The notes beneath the pieces are model-generated. The model saw only the letters and a list, made by a program, of their open reading frames with translations, did no database searches and was not told the DNA's origin. From JBDLID01 sp039715055 (GTDB lineage: Bacteria > Desulfobacterota > Desulfobulbia > Desulfobulbales > Desulfocapsaceae), in assembly GCA_039715055.1 (NCBI GenBank), contig JBDLID010000036.1, positions 1 to 24,742 on the forward strand: DNA of 24,742 nt. Direction: 5' to 3'. How positions within the stretch are numbered: position 1 is the first letter of the stretch; every line of letters starts with the position of its first letter. The translations under genes and the position numbers were made by a program. Shown here in pieces: positions 8,015-15,814 of the stretch.

Positions 8015-9457
8015 ATGAAACACCCTTTGCAAAAATGGAAAACCTTTTCCCTCTGCCTGCTGCTTACTGCAGCACCACTGTCTGTCTCTGCTCAAAATCT
8101 TGATGATGTCCTCTCCGGTTTCGACAGTGAGCCGGCTGAGCAGCAAAAGCAGGCAATCGATGAGGTTGATGACGTCCTGTCCGGTTTTGATGAATCGGCA
8201 CCTGACGAGACAGAAAAGAGTGTGCCGGACAATGAACTCATTCCCCACTGGCTTGAACTCGGGGGCGGAGTCACTCTCGCCTCCTCTGTCAACTTTGCCC
8301 ATGAAGCACCGGAGGAAGGTGCGGCTGATTTTCGCGGTCTCTCCATGCTGCGCACCAGTCTCAACCTTGACAGCAAGATCAGCCTGGGCAACTGGCAGCT
8401 GAAGATCGATGGACATGGTTTTTATGACGCGTCATACGCTCTGCAGGATCGCGACCAGTATTCAGCCGCCCTGCTCGATGACTATGAGCAGGAGCTGGAA
8501 CTCGATAATCTTTATCTGCGCGGCAGTCTCAGCGCAAACCTTGATGTAAAAATAGGACGCCAGGTAGTGGTCTGGGGAAAATCGGACAATATACGGGTCA
8601 CCGATGTGCTCAACCCGCTGGACAATCGCATTCCCGGCATGGTTGATATCAAAAACCGCCGTCTGCCTGTGGCCATGACTAAGCTTGATTATTATATCGG
8701 CGACTGGAACGTGTCCACGATGATGCTCCATGAACCGCGCTTTGATAAGAATCCGGTCTATAACAGTGACTTCTTTCCGGGCCAGGGACCGCTCCCCCCT
8801 GAAAAATCGCCAACTGTTTCTTTTGACAACCAGCAGTACGCTCTTGCCTTAAACGGTATATTCAGCGGCTGGGATTTATCCCTTTACAGTGCTTCGATTT
8901 TTGATGCCAGGGCTCATATTGAAAAAGATATCAACGGCAGTCTGTCCAGGCAACACAATCGGTTTTTCATGGCCGGGTTGACCTCAAACATCGCCCTTGG
9001 CAACTGGCTGCTCAAGGGAGAGGCTGCCTGGTTTGACAAACTGGAGTACTCCAATCTACCGGATCAGGATTTTTCACGGTTCGACCTCATGGGTGGTATC
9101 GAGTATACCGGATTTTCCGAAACCCTCCTTTCCCTTGAAATTGTCAACCGCCACCTTTTCGACTTTGACACCCGTCTACAGGAAAGCCCGGATCTTGCCC
9201 AGGAAGACGTGCTGCAGACCATGGCGACCCTTGTTCGCGATTTTGCAAACGACACCATCCAGCTCAAAGTCATTCTTTCAATTTTCGGCGGTCATGGTGA
9301 AGACGGGATGTTTGAGAGGGTCCAGCTCGACTATGACCTCAGCGATTCAATGATGGTGAGTGGCGGTGCTGTTTTTTATCAGTCTGCCGATCAGGGGCCA
9401 TTGAGTGAAATTGGCGACAATGACCGGCTCTTTCTTGAACTCAGCTATGAGTTTTAA
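8015..9457 (+). CDS. Outer-membrane beta-barrel protein, DUF1302-like, partner of the RND exporter
   Basis: Predicted outer-membrane protein, 480 aa. The signal peptide ends at VSA (residue 26). The mature N-terminus starts with NLDDVLSGFDSEPA (28-41) and a second copy VDDVLSGFDESAP (51-63), a periplasmic acidic tail also present in loop 1 of the RND permease. The remainder is rich in alternating amphipathic strands with Y/W/F at turns. The block KIGRQVVVWGKSDNIRVTDVLNPLD resembles the GRQVV.WG segment of DUF1302-type barrels. The chain ends in FLELSYEF, the aromatic-terminated last strand expected for BAM insertion. It starts nine bases after the LolA-like stop, in one operon. Most likely the export channel or surface acceptor; the substrate is unknown. 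The DUF1302 assignment is by motif only. Confidence 0.75.
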   Translation: MKHPLQKWKTFSLCLLLTAAPLSVSAQNLDDVLSGFDSEPAEQQKQAIDEVDDVLSGFDESAPDETEKSVPDNELIPHWLELGGGVTLASSVNFAHEAPEEGAADFRGLSMLRTSLNLDSKISLGNWQLKIDGHGFYDASYALQDRDQYSAALLDDYEQELELDNLYLRGSLSANLDVKIGRQVVVWGKSDNIRVTDVLNPLDNRIPGMVDIKNRRLPVAMTKLDYYIGDWNVSTMMLHEPRFDKNPVYNSDFFPGQGPLPPEKSPTVSFDNQQYALALNGIFSGWDLSLYSASIFDARAHIEKDINGSLSRQHNRFFMAGLTSNIALGNWLLKGEAAWFDKLEYSNLPDQDFSRFDLMGGIEYTGFSETLLSLEIVNRHLFDFDTRLQESPDLAQEDVLQTMATLVRDFANDTIQLKVILSIFGGHGEDGMFERVQLDYDLSDSMMVSGGAVFYQSADQGPLSEIGDNDRLFLELSYEF

Positions 9458-9593
9458 AAACCGGCCCCCCACTGGCTGTAGATTTTCTCGGGAAACCTTT
9501 ATTCCCCCCTCTCCTGTTTCGACCATCAGAAACAATCTTAATGATCACTCATCCTATCTGTGTTATCCTCACCAGTATCGATAATTAGTTACA

Positions 9594-9622
9594 TTATCCC
9601 CCACTGTTAACCTGGTTATAAT
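9594..9622 (+). promoter_or_regulatory. Candidate promoter of the DUF1269-ubiB pair
   Basis: A perfect TATAAT (9617-9622) lies 39 bases before the DUF1269 start, with TTATCC 17 bases upstream as a weak -35. This fits the 204-base gap that separates these genes from the export operon. Confidence 0.35.
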
Positions 9623-9661
9623 GCGAAAGTCTGTCGTCCATTCAACTCCACGGAGGAATAA

Positions 9662-10159
9662 ATGAGCAATCTTGTAATAGTGACATTTGAAGACGAGTCA
9701 ACAGCCTTTGAAATGCGGGCTGAACTGGCAAAACTACAGAAAGAATACCTGATCGAAATGGAAGACACGGTGGTGGTAACCAAAGATGAAGAAGGCAAGA
9801 CCAAGCTTCACCAGGCAGTCAACCTGACGGCGGCCGGTGCGGTAGGCGGCAGCTTCTGGGGCATGCTCATTGGCATGATATTTTTAAATCCTCTGCTCGG
9901 CATGGCGGCAGGCGCAGGAGCCGGAGCCATTTCCGGTGCCCTTTCAGATATCGGCATTGACGACAAGATGATGAAGGAAATGGGTGATTCTTTTAAACCC
10001 GGCAGTTCGGCTCTTTTTGTCCTGTTCAAAAAGGCCACCGGCGACAAGGTACTGGAACGTCTTGCTCCGTTTGCAGGTAAGGGGAAGGTCTTCCAGACTT
10101 CACTGAGCAAAGACAGCGAAGATGCCCTGCGTGAAGCACTTGAAAACGCAGCGGCATAA
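9662..10159 (+). CDS. DUF1269 family membrane protein
   Basis: 165 aa. The N-terminal half (about 1-50) is a small alpha/beta domain beginning MSNLVIVTFEDESTAFEMRAELAKLQ. A Gly/Ala-rich hydrophobic hairpin (AAGAVGGSFWGMLIGMIFL and the glycine-rich GMAAGAGAGAISGAL, about 58-98) follows, then a soluble C-terminal part with SSALFVLFKKATGDKVLERL. This order is characteristic of DUF1269, a family often found near stress or membrane genes, with no established biochemical role. The ATG has a strong ribosome site (GGAGG, six bases upstream). It lies 52 bases before the UbiB-like kinase and is likely co-transcribed with it. Confidence 0.85.
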   Translation: MSNLVIVTFEDESTAFEMRAELAKLQKEYLIEMEDTVVVTKDEEGKTKLHQAVNLTAAGAVGGSFWGMLIGMIFLNPLLGMAAGAGAGAISGALSDIGIDDKMMKEMGDSFKPGSSALFVLFKKATGDKVLERLAPFAGKGKVFQTSLSKDSEDALREALENAAA

Positions 10160-10211
10160 CTCAAGGCCATCAGAAATTATAATAAGGCGACCAACCTGCC
10201 AGAGATAAGCC

Positions 10212-11879
10212 ATGTTGCATATTGAAGCAATTGATCATTTAAAACGTAATACAGCCCGGGTCTATGAGATCGGCGCCACGTTTGCCAGGTATGGTCTGGC
10301 CGACTGGCTGGAGGATATTCCCTTCCCGGGACTCAGTGAAAAACTCAAACAAGATGACGGTACATCGATCGTTGATCTGGGTCTGGGAGAACGGCTGCGT
10401 CTGGCTCTGACGGAACTGGGAACCACCTATATCAAACTTGGCCAGATGCTCAGTACCCGACCTGACCTGATCGGTGAGGAGGCCGCTGCCGAGCTGACAA
10501 AACTGCAGTCCTCCACACCGGCTGATCCGCCACACACCGTTCGCTCTCTTTTCAAAAAGGAGCTGGCCAAAACACCAGAGGAATGTTTTCAGGACTTCAA
10601 GGATATCCCCCTGGCCTCGGCCTCCATCGGCCAGGTGCACAGAGGTGTCCTTTCTGACGGGCAGCAGGTGGTTGTCAAAATCCAGCATGAAGGGGTCGAG
10701 GACAAGGTTGAAGCAGACTTGGCCCTGCTTGAAGGACTGGCGGAACTGGCCCATAAGCATAGCGGACGATTACGCCCCTACGACCCTGTCGGCGTCACCA
10801 ATCAGTTCAAGCGAACAATCCTGCGTGAACTTGACTTTGGCAACGAGAGACGAAACCTCGAGCAGTTTAGTCGCAATTTCAGAAAAGACAGGACCGTACA
10901 GTTTCCGAAAACCTATCCGAACTACTCCTCAAAACGGGTGCTGACCATGGAGTTTCTGCCCGGCACCCCTGGCAGTCAATCTGACAAACTACGTGAAGGG
11001 GGAATCGATCTTGAAAAATTTGCCCAAAGGGGGGCCAATGTTTTTCTTGAAATGATCTTTCGGGACGGTTTCTACCATGCCGATCCTCACCCCGGCAACC
11101 TGATGCTGCTGACAGACGGCAGGATGGGCGTCCTCGACTGTGGCATGACTGGACGACTCAACGAAAAAATGCGTGACGAGTTCGAGTCACTGTTTCTTGC
11201 CGTCATTACCCGTGACACAGATGAAATCCTCGCCATCATGCAGCGCCTGAACGCCATGCCTTCCGGTGTTGCCCGGGAAGTCCTGATACGGGATATTGAT
11301 GATTTTCTGGTTGATTACGGCAACCGGGATCTTGAAGAGCTCAATGTCAGTGAGGCCCTGAACAGTTTTATTAACATTATCCGCAAACATCGTATCCACC
11401 TGCCGGCCGATGTCACCATGCTGATTCGTACCCTGATACTGCTTGAGGGAACCTCCCGGATTCTCGACCGTGGTTTCAGTCTGGCCGAGTTGCTGGAGCC
11501 CTACTACAACAAGATCGTGGCAAGGCGTTTTTCTCCGAAACGGCTGATGGGAAAGGTGCAGCGATCCTACCGGGACTGGGACCGTTTTCTAAACTCTCTG
11601 CCCCGTGAGTTGAACAATACGTTGGGACGTATCCAGGAGGGTCGTTTTAACATCCAGCTTGCCCATCATCACCTTGACCAGGTTATTAACCGCCTGGTTG
11701 TAGGCATCCTGACCGCCTCCATGTTTCTCGGCTCTTCCCTGCTGTGGTCCATGCAGGCACCGCCTCTTTATCAGGGAATTTCAATTTTCGGGGCTGTTGG
11801 TTATGGGCTGTCTTTCTACCTTGGGCTCAAGTTGATCCTGGCAATCAGAAAATCGGGCAATGTCGATTCCGACTCTTAA
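10212..11879 (+). CDS. UbiB/ABC1/ADCK-family atypical kinase
   Basis: 555 aa. A membrane-anchored protein-kinase-like ATPase; family members support ubiquinone or other isoprenoid lipid biosynthesis or distribution. The KxGQ signature is seen in TTYIKLGQML (K75-Q78). The Ala-rich nucleotide loop is ASASIGQVHRG, followed by the lysine strand VVVKIQHEG. The catalytic segment is FYHADPHPGNLM. The metal-binding DFG is DCG (LDCGMTGRL), a mild departure from the usual Phe. Two hydrophobic segments near the C-terminus (VVGILTASMFLGSSLLW and the segment around GISIFGAVGYGLSFYLGL) form the membrane anchor typical of bacterial UbiB. No quinone-biosynthesis gene is adjacent. The ribosome site is weak and no better start is seen. 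Confidence 0.9.
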   Translation: MLHIEAIDHLKRNTARVYEIGATFARYGLADWLEDIPFPGLSEKLKQDDGTSIVDLGLGERLRLALTELGTTYIKLGQMLSTRPDLIGEEAAAELTKLQSSTPADPPHTVRSLFKKELAKTPEECFQDFKDIPLASASIGQVHRGVLSDGQQVVVKIQHEGVEDKVEADLALLEGLAELAHKHSGRLRPYDPVGVTNQFKRTILRELDFGNERRNLEQFSRNFRKDRTVQFPKTYPNYSSKRVLTMEFLPGTPGSQSDKLREGGIDLEKFAQRGANVFLEMIFRDGFYHADPHPGNLMLLTDGRMGVLDCGMTGRLNEKMRDEFESLFLAVITRDTDEILAIMQRLNAMPSGVAREVLIRDIDDFLVDYGNRDLEELNVSEALNSFINIIRKHRIHLPADVTMLIRTLILLEGTSRILDRGFSLAELLEPYYNKIVARRFSPKRLMGKVQRSYRDWDRFLNSLPRELNNTLGRIQEGRFNIQLAHHHLDQVINRLVVGILTASMFLGSSLLWSMQAPPLYQGISIFGAVGYGLSFYLGLKLILAIRKSGNVDSDS

Positions 11880-11941
11880 ATTAAAACAACCGGCCGGCCA
11901 TAGCCTGACCTTGTTCAAATTGGAGGCAAGGGAGGCCCGGC

Positions 11942-12265
11942 TCAGTCATTTAAAACATAATCTGCTCCGGCAACATTGCCCTCATCGACAGTGACCCGGC
12001 ATGTAAAGCGCCCCATGGCCTTTTTATCAACAATGGTCACAATTGTTTTCTCCCCCTCCCCCCTTTCCATCACCTTGTAATCGGTCTGTTTAAGTAAAGC
12101 ATGGAGATCGCCTGAGGTCATTTGTGGTGTTATCTGCAGGCAAAACTGTTTCATATGTCTGCCACCACTTAAAAATGGAGCGACACCAATATAAATAACC
12201 GTTGCAATGACCAATGCACCAAGGGTCCATTTGACTTTTGAGGCAACACCTTGCTGATTACCCAT
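11942..12265 (-). CDS. Small membrane-anchored protein of unknown function
   Basis: I do not recognise a family. 107 aa: a short basic N-terminus, one TM helix at about residues 13-31 (LGALVIATVIYIGVAPFL), then an ~70-residue soluble domain with two cysteines (FCLQITPQM and FTCRVTVDEG). The pattern of short beta strands ending in GADYVLND suggests a small alpha/beta domain facing the periplasm. A good ribosome site (GGAGAAAAACAG before ATG) supports it being real. It converges with the UbiB-like gene 62 bases away and is divergent from the CigR-like gene. It stands alone, so context gives no role. Confidence 0.65.
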   Translation of the reverse strand: MGNQQGVASKVKWTLGALVIATVIYIGVAPFLSGGRHMKQFCLQITPQMTSGDLHALLKQTDYKVMERGEGEKTIVTIVDKKAMGRFTCRVTVDEGNVAGADYVLND

Positions 12266-12499
12266 CTGTTTTTCTCCGATTCGTTATTCCGCCCAACCCT
12301 ACCAGGTCCCAGAGACTACTTTTTTAAGGGTGCCTTGAAATAACCAGTTAAAAAACAGTTGGGTCTTGTGAGGCGGTTCACTCACTGCTTTTTCGCCCTG
12401 CTTTTTTATGGGCGGCTATTGTAATTTTGCCAAAAACGATGTTTACAACATCTATTCTACTCAAACATACATCAACTTCAAAATAGCTTACAGGGATTA

Positions 12500-12970
12500 A
12501 TGAAAAAACTAATCATCTTCTTCTGCCTGCTTCTACTCACCGTTCCCGCCTATGCAGGATCGGGCAAACAGAAACACAAAGGCAAGAGCAAAGGAAAAAA
12601 ATACTCCAACCAGGTCAAATACAAAGAAAAGAACAAAGGAAAAGGAAAATCCAAACACTCCGACCTGCCGCCGGGCCTGCAGAAAAACGTGGCTCGGGGA
12701 AAACCGCTTCCTCCGGGCTGGCAGAAAAAAATCGGCAAGGGCAAACGGGTCGATGACACCATCTACCCCTACCTGATGCCTGTCCCCCAGGATGTCCGGG
12801 TCACCCTCCCGCCCCTGCCGCGCGGGGTGTCATACAGGAAAATCGACAACGATATCCTCAAAATCAGAAATGACAGCAGGGAAATTCTCGACATCTTCCC
12901 CAAAGGTGTGGTGCCGGTTCCCGCCCCGGTGCCTGTGCCCGTGCCCATACCGCTTCCCGGAATGCATTAA
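12500..12970 (+). CDS. Secreted CigR/RcnB-like basic protein
   Basis: 156 aa with a signal peptide (MKKLIIFFCLLLLTVPAYA, cleavage near residue 19-20). A Lys/Gly-rich low-complexity tract (about 21-55) is followed by the family block LPPGLQKNVARGKPLPPGWQ (about 57-76) and KKIGKG, then a conserved short domain ending NDILKIRNDSREILDIF. This arrangement is that of the CigR / RcnB-like periplasmic family. The C-terminus is an unusual Pro-Val/Ile repeat (about 140-154), possibly a cell-wall or surface spacer. Start supported by ACAGGGATTA before ATG. The molecular role is not established: relatives have been linked to metal homeostasis (RcnB) or virulence regulation (CigR), and I would not transfer either here. 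Confidence 0.75.
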   Translation: MKKLIIFFCLLLLTVPAYAGSGKQKHKGKSKGKKYSNQVKYKEKNKGKGKSKHSDLPPGLQKNVARGKPLPPGWQKKIGKGKRVDDTIYPYLMPVPQDVRVTLPPLPRGVSYRKIDNDILKIRNDSREILDIFPKGVVPVPAPVPVPVPIPLPGMH

Positions 12971-13007
12971 CAGCACTCAATCCACCGATGATGTACAAGG
13001 GGGTTAA

Positions 13008-13037
13008 ATGAGGTTTTTTTGTGGACGGACAGGATAG
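13008..13037 (+). CDS. Possible 9-codon upstream mini-ORF (MRFFCGRTG)
   Basis: ATG at 13008 is preceded by the strong purine tract AAGGGGG. The reading frame stops with TAG at 13035-13037, directly adjoining the ATG of the DUF3786 gene (TAGATG). It may be a translational coupler for that gene, or simply chance in a region where the main gene's own ribosome site (GGACAGG) overlaps it. There is no protein-level evidence. Confidence 0.25.
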   Translation: MRFFCGRTG

Positions 13038-13844
13038 ATGGCTGAATCCGCGAATCCTTTAACCCCGCTTGAGATCTACAGGGTCCTGGAGAAAAGTAAC
13101 TGCCGGCGCTGTATGCTGCCCTCCTGCCTGGCCTTTGCCGCGGCAGTGATCGGAGGGCAGAAGAAGCTGACCGACTGCCCCTCTCTCCAGAAGGCGGACA
13201 GAGATCGGCTGCAGGAAAGGCTTGAGCCCCGATCAACTGCTGAGCCGCGCCAGGCTGAATTTCTGGAGCGGCTCATGGAAAAAGTGGGTAGTCTGGACTT
13301 TAACAAGGTTGCTGCTGAAAGGGGTGCCAGAGTAAACGGCGACCTGCTGACCATCCGCTCACTTGGCAAAGAGTTTCACATCGACCACCAGGGGCAGATG
13401 AGTTCCGAGTGTCACATCATCTCCTGGGTTCAGGCACCGATTCTCTCCTATGTCTGCCACCCCACTCACCACCAAATCACCGGCGACTGGATCGCATTCC
13501 GGGAACTCAAAGGCGGAATAGACTGGCAGAATCTTTTCTCCAGCCGCTGTGAGACACCTCTGAGAGAGCTGGCCGACAACCACACCGATCTGTTTTCCGA
13601 TCTCATTGACCTGTTTCTTGGACAACAGGTTGAGGATTTTGAGGCTGATATCGGTCTGGTCCTTCACCCGCTGCCCCACGTCCCCATTCTCATCTGCTAC
13701 CAGGCCGCGGACGCGGACCTTGATTCAGAACTCACCATCTTCTTTGACGCCTGCTGTGCGACCAACCTTCATATCAAGTCACTCTACACCCTCTGCGCCG
13801 GCCTGGTCATGATGTTTAGCGAAATCGCCAAGAAACATGTCTGA
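13038..13844 (+). CDS. DUF3786 protein with N-terminal 4Fe-4S-type domain
   Basis: 268 aa cytoplasmic protein. The N-terminus has a Cys-rich motif C22-x2-C25-x4-C30-x16-C47 (NCRRCMLPSCLAFAAAV, then LTDCPSL), matching the small Fe-S domain found in corrinoid Fe-S proteins and related redox enzymes. The rest corresponds to DUF3786, recognised by HIISWVQAPILSYVCHPTHH, GDWIAFRELKGG, and the C-terminal LPHVPILICYQAAD.DLDSELTIFFD block. Such fusions are common in anaerobic Desulfobacterota; their reaction is not known, although the Fe-S domain points to electron transfer or corrinoid chemistry. It is separate from the MOSC gene, which is convergent 95 bases away. Confidence 0.85.
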   Translation: MAESANPLTPLEIYRVLEKSNCRRCMLPSCLAFAAAVIGGQKKLTDCPSLQKADRDRLQERLEPRSTAEPRQAEFLERLMEKVGSLDFNKVAAERGARVNGDLLTIRSLGKEFHIDHQGQMSSECHIISWVQAPILSYVCHPTHHQITGDWIAFRELKGGIDWQNLFSSRCETPLRELADNHTDLFSDLIDLFLGQQVEDFEADIGLVLHPLPHVPILICYQAADADLDSELTIFFDACCATNLHIKSLYTLCAGLVMMFSEIAKKHV

Positions 13845-13939
13845 ACAGATCAAAAAGACTGCAAAAAGCACTGGTCCTGAGCACACCCGGCGGATGGTTA
13901 TAGGAGAGGCCCCACTACTCATTATCCGGAACCGGAACC

Positions 13940-14380
13940 TCAACCACACTGGATAGGGTCACCCTTCTGCAGCCTGCCACCCTGGATTACTCTCGCAAAA
14001 AGCCCTTCTTTGGGCATAATGCAGTCACCGGTGGCCTTCTTGATGGCACAGCCGTCATTGTGACATTTCTTGCCGATCTGGGTAATTTCAAGAACCACCT
14101 CATCTCCCAGCCTGAGCTGCTCACCCACGCCAATGGTGGTGAGATCGATCCCGCGGGTGATGATATTCTCGGCAAAGGCGCCGTTCTTCAGGCGGGGCAG
14201 CTTCTCCTTCACCCGATCAATGGATTCACCGGCCAGCAGGGAGACCTGACGGTGCCACTTACCACCATGGGCATCATCTGCGATTCCCCAGTTATCATCA
14301 AACCGGACATCATCAATCTCCTGTTTGACTATTCCCTTTTTAGAACTGATACAAATTGCTTCGATGGTTGCTGCGGTCAT
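13940..14380 (-). CDS. Stand-alone MOSC-domain protein
   Basis: 146 aa. MOSC domains bind molybdenum-cofactor or sulfur-carrying groups through a conserved Cys; here it is expected in the IGKKCHNDGCAIKKATGDC segment. The block DDAHGGKWHRQVSLLAGESID and FAENIITRGIDL also fit the stand-alone MOSC family, as does the C-terminal MPKEGLFARVIQGG. I use the ATG at 14380 because AAGGAGAACAGT precedes it; a longer frame to 14548 adds 56 residues of no recognisable character. The gap upstream (14381-14602) holds a hairpin. A role in molybdopterin sulfuration or ligand transfer is inference from the family. Confidence 0.85.
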   Translation of the reverse strand: MTAATIEAICISSKKGIVKQEIDDVRFDDNWGIADDAHGGKWHRQVSLLAGESIDRVKEKLPRLKNGAFAENIITRGIDLTTIGVGEQLRLGDEVVLEITQIGKKCHNDGCAIKKATGDCIMPKEGLFARVIQGGRLQKGDPIQCG

Positions 14381-14602
14381 ACTGTTCTCCTTTCCAAGAA
14401 TGGGAGGCCGGGCCGTTTCCAGCACAACCCTGTCGGTCGCAGACCATATTCTTTGAGTAGAACGGAGGTCCTTTGACTCGGAGCTTGCGGGTCGACCATC
14501 GACCCAACGACACAAATACCACATTGTGGCTATTTTGTCACCATCCACCTTGGTAAAACCGACCGATTTATTCCGCAGCTGGAGCTATCACTACCGGTTT
14601 TT
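14381..14602 (-). promoter_or_regulatory. Leader region of the MOSC gene with a strong hairpin
   Basis: The 222-base gap contains a perfect 7-bp stem with a three-base loop (GGGTCGA / TCGACCC, 14489-14505), about 109 bases before the MOSC start. It could be part of a structured leader or an operator. I see no recognisable riboswitch core and no credible small gene. Confidence 0.25.
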
Positions 14603-14992
14603 CTAATCATCTTTGTAAAACAGCCCCAGGCGGCGCCTGCGCCTCTCCAGGATATCGGTGCTGCTTTGCCAGAGAGCCAGCAGTTCAGCAAGCTTCTCCC
14701 TTTTGCTCTCCTCGGTCCAGGCAAGGATTTGAGGCTGCGGTCCACCACCCGGTGCAGCAATGTCAACCTCCGGCAAACGCAGCAGGTAGGTGTTGGCCCG
14801 CACATCAAGCAGGATCTGGGCAATACCGAGATCGCTGATGGCTCTTGCCGTCTCCTCTTCACAGCGAATGAGGATGGAAAATCCTCCGCGATAGGGATTG
14901 GGCCGGTTGATGGCCCGCAGGACCTGGCAGCCCCACTGCTCCAACAGATCGATAAAGGGCTGCATTGTAAGGATATCTTCAATATGGGCCAT
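14603..14992 (-). CDS. Unknown protein co-transcribed with the Sir2 deacetylase
   Basis: Not recognised. 129 aa from the ATG at 14992, or 139 aa from a TTG at 15022 that overlaps the Sir2 stop codon (TTGA). The N-terminal half looks like a compact alpha/beta fold (MQPFIDLLEQWGCQVLRAI, then GGFSILIRCEEE, AISDLGIAQILLDVRANTYLLRLPEV). A Gly/Pro linker (APGGGPQP) is followed by a C-terminal helical segment, strongly basic at ERRRRRLG and ending in LFYKDD. No membrane segment or Cys motif. Its tight coupling behind sir2 and lon suggests a partner or target in protein quality control, but that is inference from position only. Confidence 0.6.
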   Translation of the reverse strand: MAHIEDILTMQPFIDLLEQWGCQVLRAINRPNPYRGGFSILIRCEEETARAISDLGIAQILLDVRANTYLLRLPEVDIAAPGGGPQPQILAWTEESKREKLAELLALWQSSTDILERRRRRLGLFYKDD

Positions 14993-15018
14993 GGCAAAAC
15001 ACTCGGATTGAAATCTGC

Positions 15019-15801
15019 TCAAGTCTCAAGCAGCTGCCGGACGAAAAGAGGCAGTGTGACCTCGACGTCTCCGTCAAGAAAATAATCGGTAAGAACCACC
15101 CTGGAGGCTGATACCATACTGAGGGGTGTCTGCTCTTGATTAAACTCATAAATCACCCCACCCCGGTCCTTCACTATCTGCGGCAGGGAAGCCGCCGGAT
15201 AGACCTGGGCGGAGGTTCCGATAACCATGAGCAGATCACACTGCTCAATCAGAGCCTGGATTTCAGCAAGATGGCGCACATCTTCTCCAAACAACACCAC
15301 ATTGGGTTTCAACGGACAAGCACACTGTTCACACTCCGGGACCTCTCCGGAGCTGAAATGGTCCTCGGAAACAGCTTCCAGCCGGCCGCAGCGGAGACAC
15401 TGCAGATGCTGATGGTCACCGTGAATTTCAAACACCCTACTGCTGCCGCCAAGCTGGTGAAGGTTGTCAACGTTCTGGGTGACCACACCGCTAAGCAATC
15501 CGTGCTCTTCCAGCCTGCCGAGTGCGAGGTGCGCCTCAGAGGGCTGCTTATCGACCAGGATTTTACCCATGGCCCGGTAAAGCTGCCAGGCCTTGGCAGG
15601 ATCCTTGCGAAAAACGGAAATCGTAGCGTACTCAGAGGGTGCAAACTCTTCCCACAGCCCTCCCGGGCTGCGAAAATCGGGAATCCCGCAGGCAACCGAA
15701 ATCCCGGCGCCGGTCAATGCCACAGGACACCGGGCAGCGCCAAAACGGCTCACCGCCTCCAGAAAGTTATCATCGTTCAAACTGCAGACTGCATTTTTCA
15801 T
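15019..15801 (-). CDS. Sir2-family NAD-dependent protein deacylase
   Basis: 260 aa cytoplasmic enzyme that removes acyl groups from lysines using NAD. The NAD-binding block is GAGISVACGIPDFRSP (31-46). The catalytic region is TQNVDNLHQ (108-116) with the general-base His at 127 in EIHGD. A zinc site is formed by C135-x2-C138 and C157-x2-C160. IGTSAQVYPAASLP and a late ILTDYFLDGD-like tail complete the fold. In the second NAD motif, Asn113 replaces the more usual Gly. The annotated ATG (15801) lacks a good ribosome site. A perfect one with an ATG at 15853 lies upstream but is out of frame by one base across a run of nine G. The gene lies 54 bases after lon on the same strand. Confidence 0.9.
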   Translation of the reverse strand: MKNAVCSLNDDNFLEAVSRFGAARCPVALTGAGISVACGIPDFRSPGGLWEEFAPSEYATISVFRKDPAKAWQLYRAMGKILVDKQPSEAHLALGRLEEHGLLSGVVTQNVDNLHQLGGSSRVFEIHGDHQHLQCLRCGRLEAVSEDHFSSGEVPECEQCACPLKPNVVLFGEDVRHLAEIQALIEQCDLLMVIGTSAQVYPAASLPQIVKDRGGVIYEFNQEQTPLSMVSASRVVLTDYFLDGDVEVTLPLFVRQLLET

Positions 15802-15814
15802 TGCATTGCTTCAG

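Noticed and set aside
12400..12420. CGCCC...GGGCG stem with internal T-run upstream of the CigR-like gene as a terminator
   Set aside because: The T-run is in the loop, not after the stem, and the stem is only five pairs.
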